This document shows positions 36,061-47,018 of a DNA stretch of 64,000 nucleotides, piece after piece. Under the pieces are notes generated by a model that worked only from the letters and a program-made list of their open reading frames with translations, searched no databases and had not been told where the DNA came from. A program made the position numbers and the translations under genes. Source of the stretch: Sequoia sempervirens. Its lineage: Eukaryota; Streptophyta; Pinopsida; Cupressales; Cupressaceae. Within the stretch, counting starts at the first letter, position 1. The number at the start of each line of letters is the position of its first letter. The DNA lies in NCBI GenBank assembly GCA_007258455.2, contig VDFB02000003.1, forward strand, positions 37,675,876 through 37,739,875, read 5' to 3'.

Positions 36061-36791
36061 CAACTTGTTGAATACTAAAATTTGACCTCCTAATTACTGA
36101 AATTTGACTAAGTCTGAAATTTTTAAGATCTTCCAAAATCTAGAATTTGCGTTATAACTCATAGAGATCCGAAACCACTCTCAAACATCCTCCCTATATA
36201 CATGAAATATAACTTAAAGTATAAGAAATTAAATGTCCATATGTAAATGTCAACATTTTTCATGTATATAGTGTCCCTGGCAAAGAAAGAGAAAATGAAA
36301 GAGCTTAGAAAAATGCATTCCAAAAGTCATGAATGACATTTGGCGCTCTCCAAAGTTGGTGAGTGCAATATGGCTTGTTACGGGTTTTTTTTGCAATTTG
36401 GCACCAAAATTGTGTCACAGATCCATGCATTTACCCAATCAGCGAGAAATTATCTTAAAATATGTTTATTTTTATTTGGCATAATTTATTTTTTTGTGTC
36501 AAATGATTCTTTAATAAGGTTTATGTTAAAATATTACAATATAGATATAATTAGTGAAATCTACAAATAAATTAGAATGGGTTATGAGACTAATTATATT
36601 AAACAATCTATTTTTTAATAAATGACATAGATAAATAATCTTAATCTAATTTATCACCTATTTTGTAGGTTGTGGAATTGATCTAGATCAACCCTAAGGA
36701 ATGTGGAAATGACACTTGAAATTTATCATCAAATTCTAATTCTAACCTTCACTCTCCCTTCTACTAGCCACTATGAGTTAAAGTAACACAT
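36061..36791. other. Non-coding unique-looking DNA
   Basis: No repeat or gene recognised. It forms the left flank of the 36792-38439 insertion. Confidence 0.5.
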
Positions 36792-36808
36792 ATTCCATAA
36801 GAAATGTT
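36792..36808. repeat. 17-bp target-site duplication, left
   Basis: ATTCCATAAGAAATGTT, repeated exactly at 38423-38439. The identity stops at both ends. Confidence 0.85.
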
Positions 36809-38422
36809 TTTGAAAAGGGAAAAACAAGTTTTACAGGGACCTAAAACCACAAAGTTTAAACATACAAAGATAGAGCAAAAAAGTCCAAGGGAACAGACAT
36901 CTGTCCCAAAAAGAAACGACAGCAACAAAGAGACAACAGGGTCCAAAAAAGGACCGCCAAAAAGCCAGAGAAGACAACAACAGCACTACTCCATGAAGTT
37001 CAAAAACTCCTCGGCTTCCTTCTCAACTTCACTCATTTCCTGTATTCCCTGCTTGAGGATTTGAACCATATGTGTAGAAGCAGGGACCTTCCTCTTCATG
37101 TTAGCCCGAGTGCGAGTCGAAATCCCATCAGCAACATCTCTGCTACAACCTCTGTCCGCATCCAAGTCCACGAATAGCGAGCCCTTTTGATTTTTTTCCA
37201 ACTTTTCCACCATAGCATTAATGATAATGGTGTTATGCCTGGCAATTTTATGATTATGCTCCACAGTGGCCCTGATATTTTGGCCAATCTTGGACATATT
37301 GCTCTCCAGCCTAGACAATCTTTCCTCCTGCAACTGTTGTCTTTTCTCCATTAAGGGGGTGTTCTGACCATCATTCTCCTTACGGCTCCAGCTCACCTTC
37401 TGCTCTAGCTCCATGATTCTGTTGCTGAGATCTATATTACAGCCATTCAAATCACAGACTTCCTTATGGGCCCACTTAAGAACAGTGAAAAGGCCATCAA
37501 CACTTTTTTCTGCCATACTCATTATGTCATCAGACCTAAAGTTATTCGGGGCAGAATTAATTTTGTCCTGATCAGGGGGTCTTTTAGGGGCACTCACAAA
37601 CCTTCCAGACGCATGGGCACTAGGGACCGACTCTTTACTAGCCATAGGATTTTCAAAATGAATTTCCACAGAATTCCCAGAGTATGAAACCAATTTCGTA
37701 ACCGAGGCACCTTTAAACCCAGAGACCAAACCCGGGGTAGGGCAACCAGGCAAAGGCTGGGGATTAAGACAAGATGGCAGAGCAGAACCCGGCATAGGGC
37801 AACCATGCGAAGGCTGGGGGTTAAGACAAGAAGGCAAAGCAGAACCCTCAAGGAAAATCTGGCAAGAAAGGGACTGAGGGTCAGTGGTTTTAGTACCAGC
37901 ATGGGCAAAAGCAAAAGGGGCCAAAGGATCATTCTCCCTGCTACTTTCCGTATCCTCATCGTCCAACTCCCCAACAACAACATTTTTAGGCAGAGCAGGT
38001 AAATTTTGGTAATGCTCAAAGATGAGCCTGACAAGACCAGGGTGAATAATAGAAATCCGCCTAGGGTTTCTTTTAACATCATCAAGGCAATTCTTCAAAG
38101 AAGAGAATAAATAAAAAGGCAAAGAGATACGAACCTTGTGATGAAAGTGGTTCAAAATGGCAAAGTGATAACCATACGCCCTGGTGAAGCGCCCATCAAC
38201 CGTGATGTACTCCATGATGACTCTCAAAACTTTCCTCCAGATCGATTTAATGGACTCCACATCAAAGTAGCTATTAGAAACCTTAACCAGCTTAGCCTTC
38301 TCCTTATCTTTCTTAGGAAATCTGATAACCGCTTCATCAGAGAACCGGCGGTCCCGATAAAATTTCACACCCTCAGTCGAAAGACCAGTAATCTCACCAA
38401 TGATTTGCTCACTTAGCTTAAC
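36809..38422 (-). mobile_element. 1.6-kb insertion with 17-bp duplication, retroposed-copy-like
   Basis: A segment flanked by a perfect 17-bp direct repeat. Long duplications of this size are typical of target-primed reverse transcription by LINE machinery. On the minus strand it reads like a transcript piece: an open frame that starts without ATG at the 5' junction, a stop, then about 180 bases of T-rich 3' sequence ending CCCTTTTCAAAAA. The missing start codon fits 5' truncation. The short A run is weak support for a poly(A) tail. Base composition is richer in GC than the arrays around it. Confidence 0.7.
36986..38368 (-). CDS. Uncharacterised 460-residue protein, intact frame, probably 5' truncated
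   Basis: The longest unbroken frame of the window. The listed start at 38368 is GTG; the frame stays open upstream to a TAG at 38441-38443 without any ATG, so the natural N-terminus is probably missing. Visible parts: residues ~1-125 look like a folded domain (KFYRDRRFSDEAVIRFPKKD, and later HPGLVRLIFEHYQNLP). Residues ~126-290 are low-complexity linker with two tandem copies of GSALPSCLNPQPxxGCPxPG (about 175-215). Residues ~300-400 have heptad-like charged sequence suggesting a coiled coil (ELEQKVSW, EERLSRLESNMSKIGQNIRA). The C-terminal part is basic, then acidic. No catalytic motif seen. It may be the structural protein of a plant mobile element; function not assigned. It ends TAG-free into a T-rich 3' tail. 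Confidence 0.6.
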   Translation of the reverse strand: MKFYRDRRFSDEAVIRFPKKDKEKAKLVKVSNSYFDVESIKSIWRKVLRVIMEYITVDGRFTRAYGYHFAILNHFHHKVRISLPFYLFSSLKNCLDDVKRNPRRISIIHPGLVRLIFEHYQNLPALPKNVVVGELDDEDTESSRENDPLAPFAFAHAGTKTTDPQSLSCQIFLEGSALPSCLNPQPSHGCPMPGSALPSCLNPQPLPGCPTPGLVSGFKGASVTKLVSYSGNSVEIHFENPMASKESVPSAHASGRFVSAPKRPPDQDKINSAPNNFRSDDIMSMAEKSVDGLFTVLKWAHKEVCDLNGCNIDLSNRIMELEQKVSWSRKENDGQNTPLMEKRQQLQEERLSRLESNMSKIGQNIRATVEHNHKIARHNTIIINAMVEKLEKNQKGSLFVDLDADRGCSRDVADGISTRTRANMKRKVPASTHMVQILKQGIQEMSEVEKEAEEFLNFME

Positions 38423-38439
38423 ATTCCATAAGAAATGTT
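38423..38439. repeat. 17-bp target-site duplication, right
   Basis: ATTCCATAAGAAATGTT, identical to 36792-36808. Confidence 0.85.
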
Positions 38440-38499
38440 GCTATGCTATGAAATTTAAAGATATTTATTGTTCTCTTAAACACATGACATTTATGGAGG

Positions 38500-38566
38500 A
38501 ATGATACATATAAAATATGCCAAGAGATATCCTTCTTTGAGCGCCTATTGCACTTTTAAGAGATAA
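38500..38566. repeat. Diverged copy of the hairpin arm next to an array
   Basis: AGAGATATCCTTCT, TTGAG-CGCCTATTGCACTTTTA matches the inner left arm and loop of the 33279-33455 foldback (GAGAGATATTCTTCT, CGAGGCGTCTATTGCACTTTTA). It ends about 12 bases before the next telomere-like array, just as the first copy lies about 33 bases before its array. Confidence 0.7.
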
Positions 38567-38576
38567 ATTGATTAAA

Positions 38577-39375
38577 TTAGTGTTAGTGTTAGGGTTAGGG
38601 TTAAATTAGGTTTTAGGTTAAATAAGGTTTAGGGTTAGCATTAGAATACAATTAGGGTTACAATTAGGTTCAAGGTAAAATTAGGGTTAGGGTTAGGATT
38701 CAAATATGATTCAAGGTTAGAAACATGGTTAGGGTTAGGTACAATTAGGGTTCAATTAGAGTAAGGGTTAGGGTTAGGGCTAGGATTCTATTTGGGCTAC
38801 AGTTAAATGAGGGTTACAATTCACTTAAGGTTATGGTCCAATTAGGGCCATGGTTCAATTAGGGCTAGGGTTAAATTAAGGTTACAATTTATTTAAGGTT
38901 AGGATTAAGTATATGATATAATTATGGTTAGGGTTCAATTAGGTTTAGGTTAATTAGATAGGGTTAGGGTTACAATTGTACGATAAAGCTTCAAGTTAGG
39001 GTTAGGATTAGTGTTAGGGTGGGGTTAAATTAGGGTTCAATTAAGGTTAATATTAACCCTAAACCATAACTAACAATAATTAACGATAAACCTAACTCTA
39101 ATTCTAAATCTAACCCTAACCCTAACCCTAATTCTAAAACTAGCACTAATACCAACCTAATTGAACCCTAACCCTAACCCTAATTAAAATGTAGCCCTAA
39201 CCCTAATCCTAATCCATACCTAAACCTAATTAAAATGTATCCCTAACCCTAATTCTACTCCATAGCTAACCCTAATTAAAATATAGCCTCAACCCTAATT
39301 CAACTCCATACCTAACTCTAATTGAATCTTAACCCTAGATAAATTGTAATCCTAGTTGAATTATAAACATAATTG
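38577..39375. repeat. Telomere-like array pair (GGGTTA then CCCTAA)
   Basis: GGGTTA-type variants to about 39050, then AACCCTAA-type to about 39370, a head-to-head strand switch. It is more degenerate than the outer arms, with CAATTAGGGTT spacers. Confidence 0.88.
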
Positions 39376-40865
39376 AACCAAGGTTAGGATTATGGTTAAA
39401 TTAGGTTCATGCTTAATTATATTTAGGATTAGGGTTAAAATTCAAATAAGGTCAAGGTCAAGATCAGTATTAGGGTTAGGTTTAGAGTTTAATTAGGGTT
39501 AGTTTTCACATAAGGTTAGGGTTATGGTTAGAATTCAATTGGGTTCAGACTTTAATTAGGGCTAGGGATAGAGTTTAATTAAGGTTAATGTTCACTTAGG
39601 GTTAAGGTTATGATTAGGGATCAATTAAGGTTAGGGTTATGGTTTAATAAGGGTTAAGATTAGGATTAGTGTTCAATTAGAGTTTGAGTTAGAGTTTAAC
39701 TAGGGATATTTTCACTTAAGAGTTAGGATTAGGGTTGTATGATAGAGCTTGGAGTTAGGGTTAGGTTTAGGGTTAGGATTACGATTCAATATGTTTTTAT
39801 TAGGGATAGGTTATACTAGGGTTCAATTAGAGTTAGGATTAGAGTTGGAGTTCAATTAGGGTCAATGTTCATTTAAAATTAAGTTAATTTTTAGTTAGGG
39901 TTAGGTTTCAATTAGGGTTGTCATTACAATTATGGTTACTGTTACAATTACAAATATGAATAGGGTTAGAATTAAGGTTGGGGTTAGAATTAGAATTAAG
40001 GTTATAGTTAGGGTTGGATATAGGGTTAGGGTTAGGCTTCAAGTTCAAATAGGGCTAGGTTTAAGGTTAGGTTATGGTTAACAATTGATTAGGGTTATAG
40101 ATCAATTAAGGTTAGAAATATGGTTCAATTAGGACTAGGGTTAAGGTTACAGTTATAAGATAAATCTTTAATTCAAGGTTATGGTTTGGGTTGGGATTCA
40201 ACTTTAATTAGTGTTAGGTTTAGGGTTAGGTTAGTGTTAAGGTTAAATAGGGTTAGAGTTTAATTAAGGTTGGGGTTATGGTTCAATTAGGGTTACAATG
40301 AGAATTAAGGTTTCCATTAGAATTAGGCTTAGTATTAGAATTATAATTACAAATAAGGTTAGAATAAAATTAGGGTTATAATTAGGGTTAGGTTTATAAT
40401 TAGGATATAAGTTAGGATTATAATTAAGGTTAGGGTTAAGATTAGGAATCAATTAGGGGTAGGGTTCAATTAGTGTTACTGTTCAATCTAAGGGTAGGGT
40501 TTAATTAGGGTTATAGTTAGGTATTCAATCCATTTAGGGTCAAGATTTGATTAGGAAAATGGTTAGGTTCATTATGGGTTAGGGTTTATTTAGGGATAGA
40601 GTAAGGTTTAATTAGGGTTGTAGTTATAATTAAGGTTTCCATGAGAATTAAAGTTAGTGTTAAAATTAGGATTACAAAAAATATTATAATTATAGTTAAG
40701 GTTAGGGTTTGGGGTTAGGATTGGGGTTAATGTTAGGTTAAGGTTAACATTCAATTAGAGTTAAGGTTCTAGGTTAAGGTTAGCATTTAATTAGAGTTAA
40801 GGTTAGCATCCAATTAGGGTTATTATTAGGGTTAAGGTTAGATTAGGGTTAAGATTCAATGACAA
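39375..40865. repeat. Telomere-like array, GGGTTA strand
   Basis: From about 39600 this is the reverse complement of 34586-35884. The inner 225 bases (39375-39599) would correspond to sequence hidden by the N gap on the other side. Confidence 0.88.
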
Positions 40866-41680
40866 CAATAATTCTCAATCTAACTCTAACCTTAACCCTA
40901 ACCCTAACATTAACACTAATGTATTTTTAACCCCAACCCTAACTCTAAATCAATATCTAACTCTAACCCTAATCCTAACCCTAACACTAACCCTAACCCT
41001 ATCCCTATCCCTATCCCTATCCCTATCCCTATCCCTAATATTAAACCTAACCCTAATCCTAACCCTAAACTTAATACTTATCCTAACCCAAACCCTACCC
41101 CTAATCCTAATTCTATCTCTAATCCTAATTGTAACCCTAATCCTAATGCTAACCCTAATCATAATCATAATGCTCACCCCAACACTAACACTAATTGTGA
41201 CCCTAATTCTATCTCTAGCCATAACCAAAACCCTATCCTTGATCCTAATTTTATCTCTAATCCTAACCTTAACCATAATCCTAATGCTAACCCCAGCCCT
41301 AATCATAATCATAACCCTAACCCTAACCCTAACCTTAACCCTAATTGTAATCTTAACCTTCACCTAAAACCTTAATTCTAAATGTAACCTTAATTATATC
41401 TCTAACTGTAACCCTAACCTTAATTCTAAATGTAACCTTAACCTAAAACCTAACCCCAACCCTACTTTTATCTTTAATCTAACCCTAACCCTATCCCTAA
41501 TTTTAACACTATACCTAATCATGACCCCTATTCTATATCTAATCCCATCCCTATTCCCAACTATAATTATAACACTAATCTTCATTGTAACCCTAATTCT
41601 ATCTCTAATTGTTCAACACTTTCCCTAATCCTAACCCTAATCCTAACCCTAACCCTAACTGTAAACCTAATTATATCTCT
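39600..41680 (-). repeat. Right arm of the ~2.1-kb inverted duplication
   Basis: Reverse complement of 33787-35884 (see left arm). Six instead of five GGGATA hexamers (as TATCCC near 41000-41035) and a 12-bp difference nearby show replication slippage since duplication. It ends abruptly at 41680, where an LTR begins. Confidence 0.9.
40866..41680. repeat. Telomere-like array, CCCTAA strand
   Basis: AACCCTAA-type hexamers, the mirror of 33787-34570; cut off by the TGTACCAG LTR. Confidence 0.9.
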
Positions 41681-42637
41681 GTACCAGTGTACTTCTTTCC
41701 GCTGGGGCATCCGAAAATCAGAAAATTTTTAATTTCGATTGCGGCAAGTTTATTCTTTGAACCAACGCAACAAGTACATTGCTTCAAAGAGGGGCAAAAT
41801 GTAGACATGTCAAAATGCATAATCATATTCCATTCATCAAATAAATCAGGACTTTATTTAAATCAAACCCAAATCATATTCCATCATTTTCTAATTTCAA
41901 TAAATTTAATTATCAAAGTCCAAAATGTCAACTCATCTAATCAGCATTAATCAGCATGATCATCATCTAATCCTAATCTAATACTAATCACATCCCACTT
42001 GCATTATCTAGACCTAGCCACTTGCACAATAAATCAATTTTATTGATTTATTAAAACACTCATTTTCCCTCAACATGACAAGTCAAACGGCATTATTGCT
42101 CTTCTTTTCTTGTCCCCCTCTCAAAAAATTTATTGCAAATTTGAATTCAAAAATTCCCTCTTGGGCACTCTTCCCAAATCTTGCAATACACACATCAATC
42201 CAATCACATGATGACAAGTGTCCTCAACTCATTGGCTTGTTTTTGATCCCACATTGGTCCCTCTTCAACACTTGGCATTTTGAAAATCTTTAAATAGGTG
42301 CATCATCCTCAAGCAAATCCTTCACAATCTCATTGCAAGGTTACTCTCTTCATTTGAGATTTGATCTTGTTCATCATCACTCCACCATCTCCATTTGCAT
42401 TTACACAATTTGAGCTTTGATCAAGGATTGGGAAAGGGTCACTAGCACATGTGACACCAATCCAACTATGGAATAGGTAATTTGTTGAATGTTTTCATTA
42501 TGCATTTGGTTTTCCTTTATCTTTTGTGGCATTTTGGAACATTTGCAATGTATTTCATAGGAGTATTCTTGAAGGATTTGTTGATACTAACCTTGGTTTG
42601 AGATTAGTGTTTGCAGATTTTGAAAAGCATGCTCACA
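41680..42637 (+). repeat. LTR of an unclassified element, inserted into the array
   Basis: Starts TGTACCAGTGTACTTC exactly where the array homology to 33787 stops. It ends near GCTCACA three bases before a primer-site-like sequence. A TATA-like TTTAAATAGG lies at 42289-42298. Length about 958 bp. No second LTR in the window, so its right part is lost, rearranged or behind the 46380 gap. Confidence 0.7.
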
Positions 42638-42640
42638 ATT

Positions 42641-42658
42641 TGGCGCTAGAAGGAGGGC
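42641..42658 (+). other. Candidate primer-binding site
   Basis: TGGCGCTAGAAGGAGGGC follows the LTR after ATT. The TGGCGC start is common in plant gypsy primer sites; the tRNA is not assigned. Confidence 0.65.
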
Positions 42659-45404
42659 TATCTTAAAAAAAAATAAAAAAATTCAGGGAATATGAACACT
42701 CTTTATTGAATCTGTGTTTGACTAATCTGCATTTGTTCTTTTTGAATCTATATGCTTCCATTTTGGCACAGGCAAAGAAATACTTTGATTAATGTTGCTA
42801 TCTTTGTTTCCATGCTTTGTCTGCCTTCTCTAATTAATAGAGATTGTGCACCGTATGCTTTTGGATTTTCCATCTACTCTTACAAGTTGAGCATTTAATA
42901 TTTGCTGTATGTGTTTGCTGTGGAACATGGGTCAGAATTAAAAGCCTTTTACTTGCTGTTTTGCATAACCTGCATTTAGCTTTAAAAGTATTTCGAATAT
43001 CATTGTAGAGCTCAGATTTACACAGGCCAATGGCATTTCGTTTGAAAGCTCTTTTAAACTACTCCAAGTTGTGCAATGAAAACACACTAAATAACTTGTG
43101 AGGCGTGGTTTTGACAGCTACAGTCAAATTTCCATGAGGTAATGCCAATAAGACTCTTTGCAAAGTTGGACTGTCAATTAATTTTGGCGCAGCTACTTTG
43201 CTCTATAACATCGAGACTAAGGAAGATCAATATGATTCAAGCATTTGAAAATAGATTTCTTTATGCTGTCTACAATCGGTGATTACTAATAGGCATTAAA
43301 GTCTGATATTCATGCGTTAATATCGATATCACAACTGCTTTTTCACCTTTGAATCTTATTTCTTAATTGTGGTGATTGTAGCATTGAATGCATGGAATGC
43401 TTGTTTCTTACGCAGAACCAACAAAAGATTCCACACTATGGTTAGTAGCATTGAATGCATTTAAGATTGAATCTGGTGACCTCAATTTGCAACTGTTATG
43501 AAGGCGTCTTTTCTTTCTGAGATTGTGTTTTTATCCATCTGCTCTTAGAAAGTGATTTAAATCTCTGTGGTCTTGGGAGTAATGTCTCAGTTTCTATTAG
43601 AAGGTAATCTGTCAGTGTCCTTTTCTGCTTCAGCATTATATATTAGAGGCAATAAATGTGGCGAAACTGTAAAAAGCATGTGACTATGACATCTACTCTT
43701 TGGTGAAGATCTACGTATAAATCATGGACATGTGGGTTTATTCAATGTTAACAGTGTGAAGAAGCATTTTGTGTTATTGAATTCCTCTGCATCACGTCAA
43801 CTTGCAAGTCTCCAGTAGCCATTGTGTAAATGTTGCCTTCAATCGCTTTTGGAGTCTTTGAAAGTATGGGAAGATTGTATGATTGTCTCCTGCGGCCACA
43901 GTTCAGAAAACTTTTAGATTTCCTCTTATGTGTGTCGATCCAGGACCCTCATATCTGCCATGCTGTACCTTATGTGTGAAGATTGTATGATTGTATCTTG
44001 TCTTCAATGCACGGTTAACAACAAGGCTTTTTGTCTTTAATATGCAAACAACTTATGATGAACCAACTGTCCCCTACCTTGCGCGCCAATATGAAGCAGT
44101 TGTAGACCTCTCAGCTAGCTGCGTTGTCTCTTGAGGTGATCAGCCCCTCATTGGGATTAGAGAATTTGAGGATTTTATATATTTTCTTTCTAATGTCTTG
44201 ATGAAATGATAATGCAGCAGAGAAAATATTTAATGCACATCTTTGTCTTGAACAGAAGCTAACGTATATGTGACTGTTGAAATTTAAACAATGGAGTTGG
44301 AGTGTCTAGATTGCCCTCATTTATCATTTTGTGACAGTAAAATAGACTACCTTGTAGCCTGTGATCTGCAACTCCCCCACTGACATATCTTTTCATTGAA
44401 TGGTACATTGCTGATCATTGTCTGCACCATTATGGTTTCCTTTGTGCGCGCTTCTAACATGCTTCAACTGCCGCTGTCTTCATTTATTCACATCTTCACT
44501 ATCGAGCCTTGTGCTTTGTCTTTGCTTTTGGACTTTTAAAATATTTCACACGCCTTATCTGCATTTTACGTTACACCTGCCAATATCATTTGCTTGAAAG
44601 ATTTCTAAAGCCTAGTCAACAAACTCATTTTGTGCGAATCTTATTGCTGTTAGCTTTTGGTCTATTATTTTATTGCTTTTATCTTCAATTTACTGATATC
44701 TTTGAAATTGTTGTTATTGACTCTACCCACCAATGCGCCATTCACTAAATTTGAAGATTTCAGATTGGACACAGACCAGGAAAAGACTGGCATCTCTGAA
44801 TTCTTGTGCTGTCAAGTGAATGGATATAACAAGTTGGATATACATTTGCTCAAATTGATCTATTGTTGAAATTAAAAACCACTATATTTTAAGCTGATCA
44901 AGAAAGTTGTTTTTAGAAATGCAGAAAGAATTTTACTGAAAGCTGCGCAGGAGCCCAATGATCTGGTGTTGGCATCTTAATAGCAAATGCTATGCATTTA
45001 TTATTCTTGACTATCACACAATCTTTGTAGTTTCTGTAGCTTCGTGACAGAAAGATGTCAATCAAAGGATGGGGCACATTTATATCAAGATGTAGATGTT
45101 GTTGTAGACTGTCTTTATCTTTATTTTGGAGGAGGACTAACAAAATTTTGTGATTTATGTCTTTAAGGAAACTTTTAGTGCAAAATCTTATTTTGTTAAG
45201 ATTAAATGGTGGCAAGACAAGCTTTTATTTAGCAAGCTATCTAAATTCTAACAAAAACTTGTTTTGAAGCCCAAGGAAAGCATGATTTAATCATGAATGT
45301 TTCTTTCTATCATAATCATTTGAATCATTCATCCTTTCAATTGAGATCATGCTATTGTTTAAAACAAATTTAATACTTTGATCATCACACGATTGTCTTT
45401 TTGT

Positions 45405-45600
45405 GTTTGATAGGTACAAATCTGAAAATCAACAAAGGTACAAAAGCAAACGAAGGCGAAAAGGTACAAAAGCGAACAAAGGAAAAGCAAAGGTACAAGG
45501 TACAAGCGAAAGGTGAAAAGGGGAAACAAAGACTAACGAAGGAGGTACAAACGAACAACGAAGGCGAAAAGGTGCAAAGCAAAAGAGGAGGAGGATTTTT
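45405..45600. repeat. Purine-rich degenerate repeat (AGGTACAAAAGCGAA-like)
   Basis: Many variants of GGTACAAAAGCGAA and GAAGGCGAAAAGGTAC give a nearly all-purine strand. Short frames on both strands here are compositional. Confidence 0.8.
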
Positions 45601-45720
45601 GTTTGAAAACACAATGTGTTTTTTAACACTTTGATCAAAACTACTTCACAAAACGAAAACGAAAGGAGGGAAAGATTTTTTCTTTTCTTTGAAAACACAA
45701 TGTGTTTTTTAACACTTTAA
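45601..45720. repeat. Direct repeat, 31 bp, 88 bp apart, with palindromic core
   Basis: TTTGAAAACACAATGTGTTT continuing to TTAACACTTT occurs at about 45601 and 45689. It contains AAAACACA-A-TGTGTTTT, an 8-bp inverted repeat. Confidence 0.85.
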
Positions 45721-46379
45721 GTGTTTGATAAACACTTCACGAAATTGTTTTCCTTTTCGTTTTAGAACATTAGTTTTCAATTGGGGCTAAAACGAACAAA
45801 TTGTTTTTCATTGCAAAGGACTTAAAACGAACCTTAGGACACACTTACTAGATTTTGTTTTGGGTTAAAAATTGAACAAACAAACCTCACATTTCATTTG
45901 GTGCTTAAAACGAACAAGTGTTTGATTTGTGTGATTGTCTTTTGAGTACGTATCCTCTCCCCTTGCGCTTCGTGCGATCTAGGGTGCAAGAGAAACACTA
46001 AAAATACATTTTATTGCTTTGAAACACTTCAATTTGGGCTTAAAAATTGAACATCTTGTGCGAAAGGTGAGAAGTATTTTTCGCGTATTATCTCTTTGTG
46101 CCATCAAAGATCGATCGAGTTACTGATTGTGTCTTTGCTCGCTTTTGTTTATCTTAGAGGGCCTGCCTTGGGGAAAAAGTACTCACCCAAGCGACGACTC
46201 AACCGGTAACACTCTAAAGCCAAGAGTATTTCCAGCCTGGATATAAATGAGGGTTTTGGTTAAACGCCATAATCACGCGGTTGGCTCCGACAAGATGGAT
46301 CCGAAAGGGGACTCTTGCCGTATGGGTCAATCTCCACGAACGGAAAGTCCTTACTAGAACCCATGTGCTAGAATTTGCC

Positions 46380-46479
46380 NNNNNNNNNNNNNNNNNNNNN
46401 NNNNNNNNNNNNNNNNNNNNNNNNNNNNNNNNNNNNNNNNNNNNNNNNNNNNNNNNNNNNNNNNNNNNNNNNNNNNNNN
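46380..46479. other. Assembly gap of 100 N
   Basis: Exactly 100 unresolved bases. Confidence 0.99.
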
Positions 46480-47018
46480 AAAAAGGCATCTCCAACAACA
46501 AGATCTAATGGCTTAGGTCAATCATCATCAACAATGTAAATTTTGTATGTATCAATCATGGAGGACTGGTGTAGAAAAATACAGTGTGTAGGGCATTGGC
46601 TATCTTATGAAATCCACAAGTTTGAAGGCTTAGAGCAATGTGAAACTATTTCTAGGAGTTGAACCCTCCTTGCATTGGTGGTAGAAAGGATCCTTTCTAC
46701 ATTTTGGCATGAAATTACATGAAAATTTGTGCCTTCGAATATGAATGATTTTACAAGTGGAAAAAATATCTAGGGTAGATACAAGGGTCGAATCCAACAA
46801 TTAATGGAATTTTATATCTCCAAAATAGCCGTCACACCTACTACATTAATGGTGACCTTTGTGCAATTTAAAAATCACAAATTTCTAAAGAAAATCCTGT
46901 AACATCCAAAAGGAAACCATTAGATCCAATTTACAATAGAGAAATTAGAGTTCCATGCTTGTAAATGAAATATTATGTGAGAGATCTAGATTTCAATACA
47001 TTATAGTGGATATCCTTT
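46480..47018. other. Non-coding DNA, no recognised feature
   Basis: Short stretch between the gap and the next LTR; nothing identifiable. Confidence 0.5.

Larger units (their letters stand above)
42659..46379 (+). other. Non-coding interior of the unclassified LTR element
   Basis: About 3.7 kb without recognisable retroviral domains. Near 45960 the text CCCCTTGCGCTTCGTGCGAT resembles CCCCTTGCACTTCGTGTGAG at about 49366 in the leader of the plus-strand Tat-like element, which suggests a related leader. It may be a LARD-type derivative. Confidence 0.5.

Noticed and set aside
35827..36136. Frames crossing the N run
   Set aside because: Artefacts of unresolved bases.
37594..38085. Leu-rich 163-codon minus-strand frame
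   Set aside because: Shadow of the 460-residue frame in another phase.
36986..38368. Ordinary single-copy host gene
   Set aside because: Flanked by an exact 17-bp duplication, no ATG at the 5' edge and located in repeats; a retroposed copy is more likely, though not proven.
33488..41680. True chromosome end
   Set aside because: Both strands of the repeat occur, arrays are degenerate, and unique DNA and retroelements continue on both sides.
45385..45698. Ser/Phe/Leu-rich frames on the minus strand
   Set aside because: Reverse complement of a purine-rich degenerate repeat.
46214..46508. Frames crossing the second N run
   Set aside because: Artefacts of unresolved bases.
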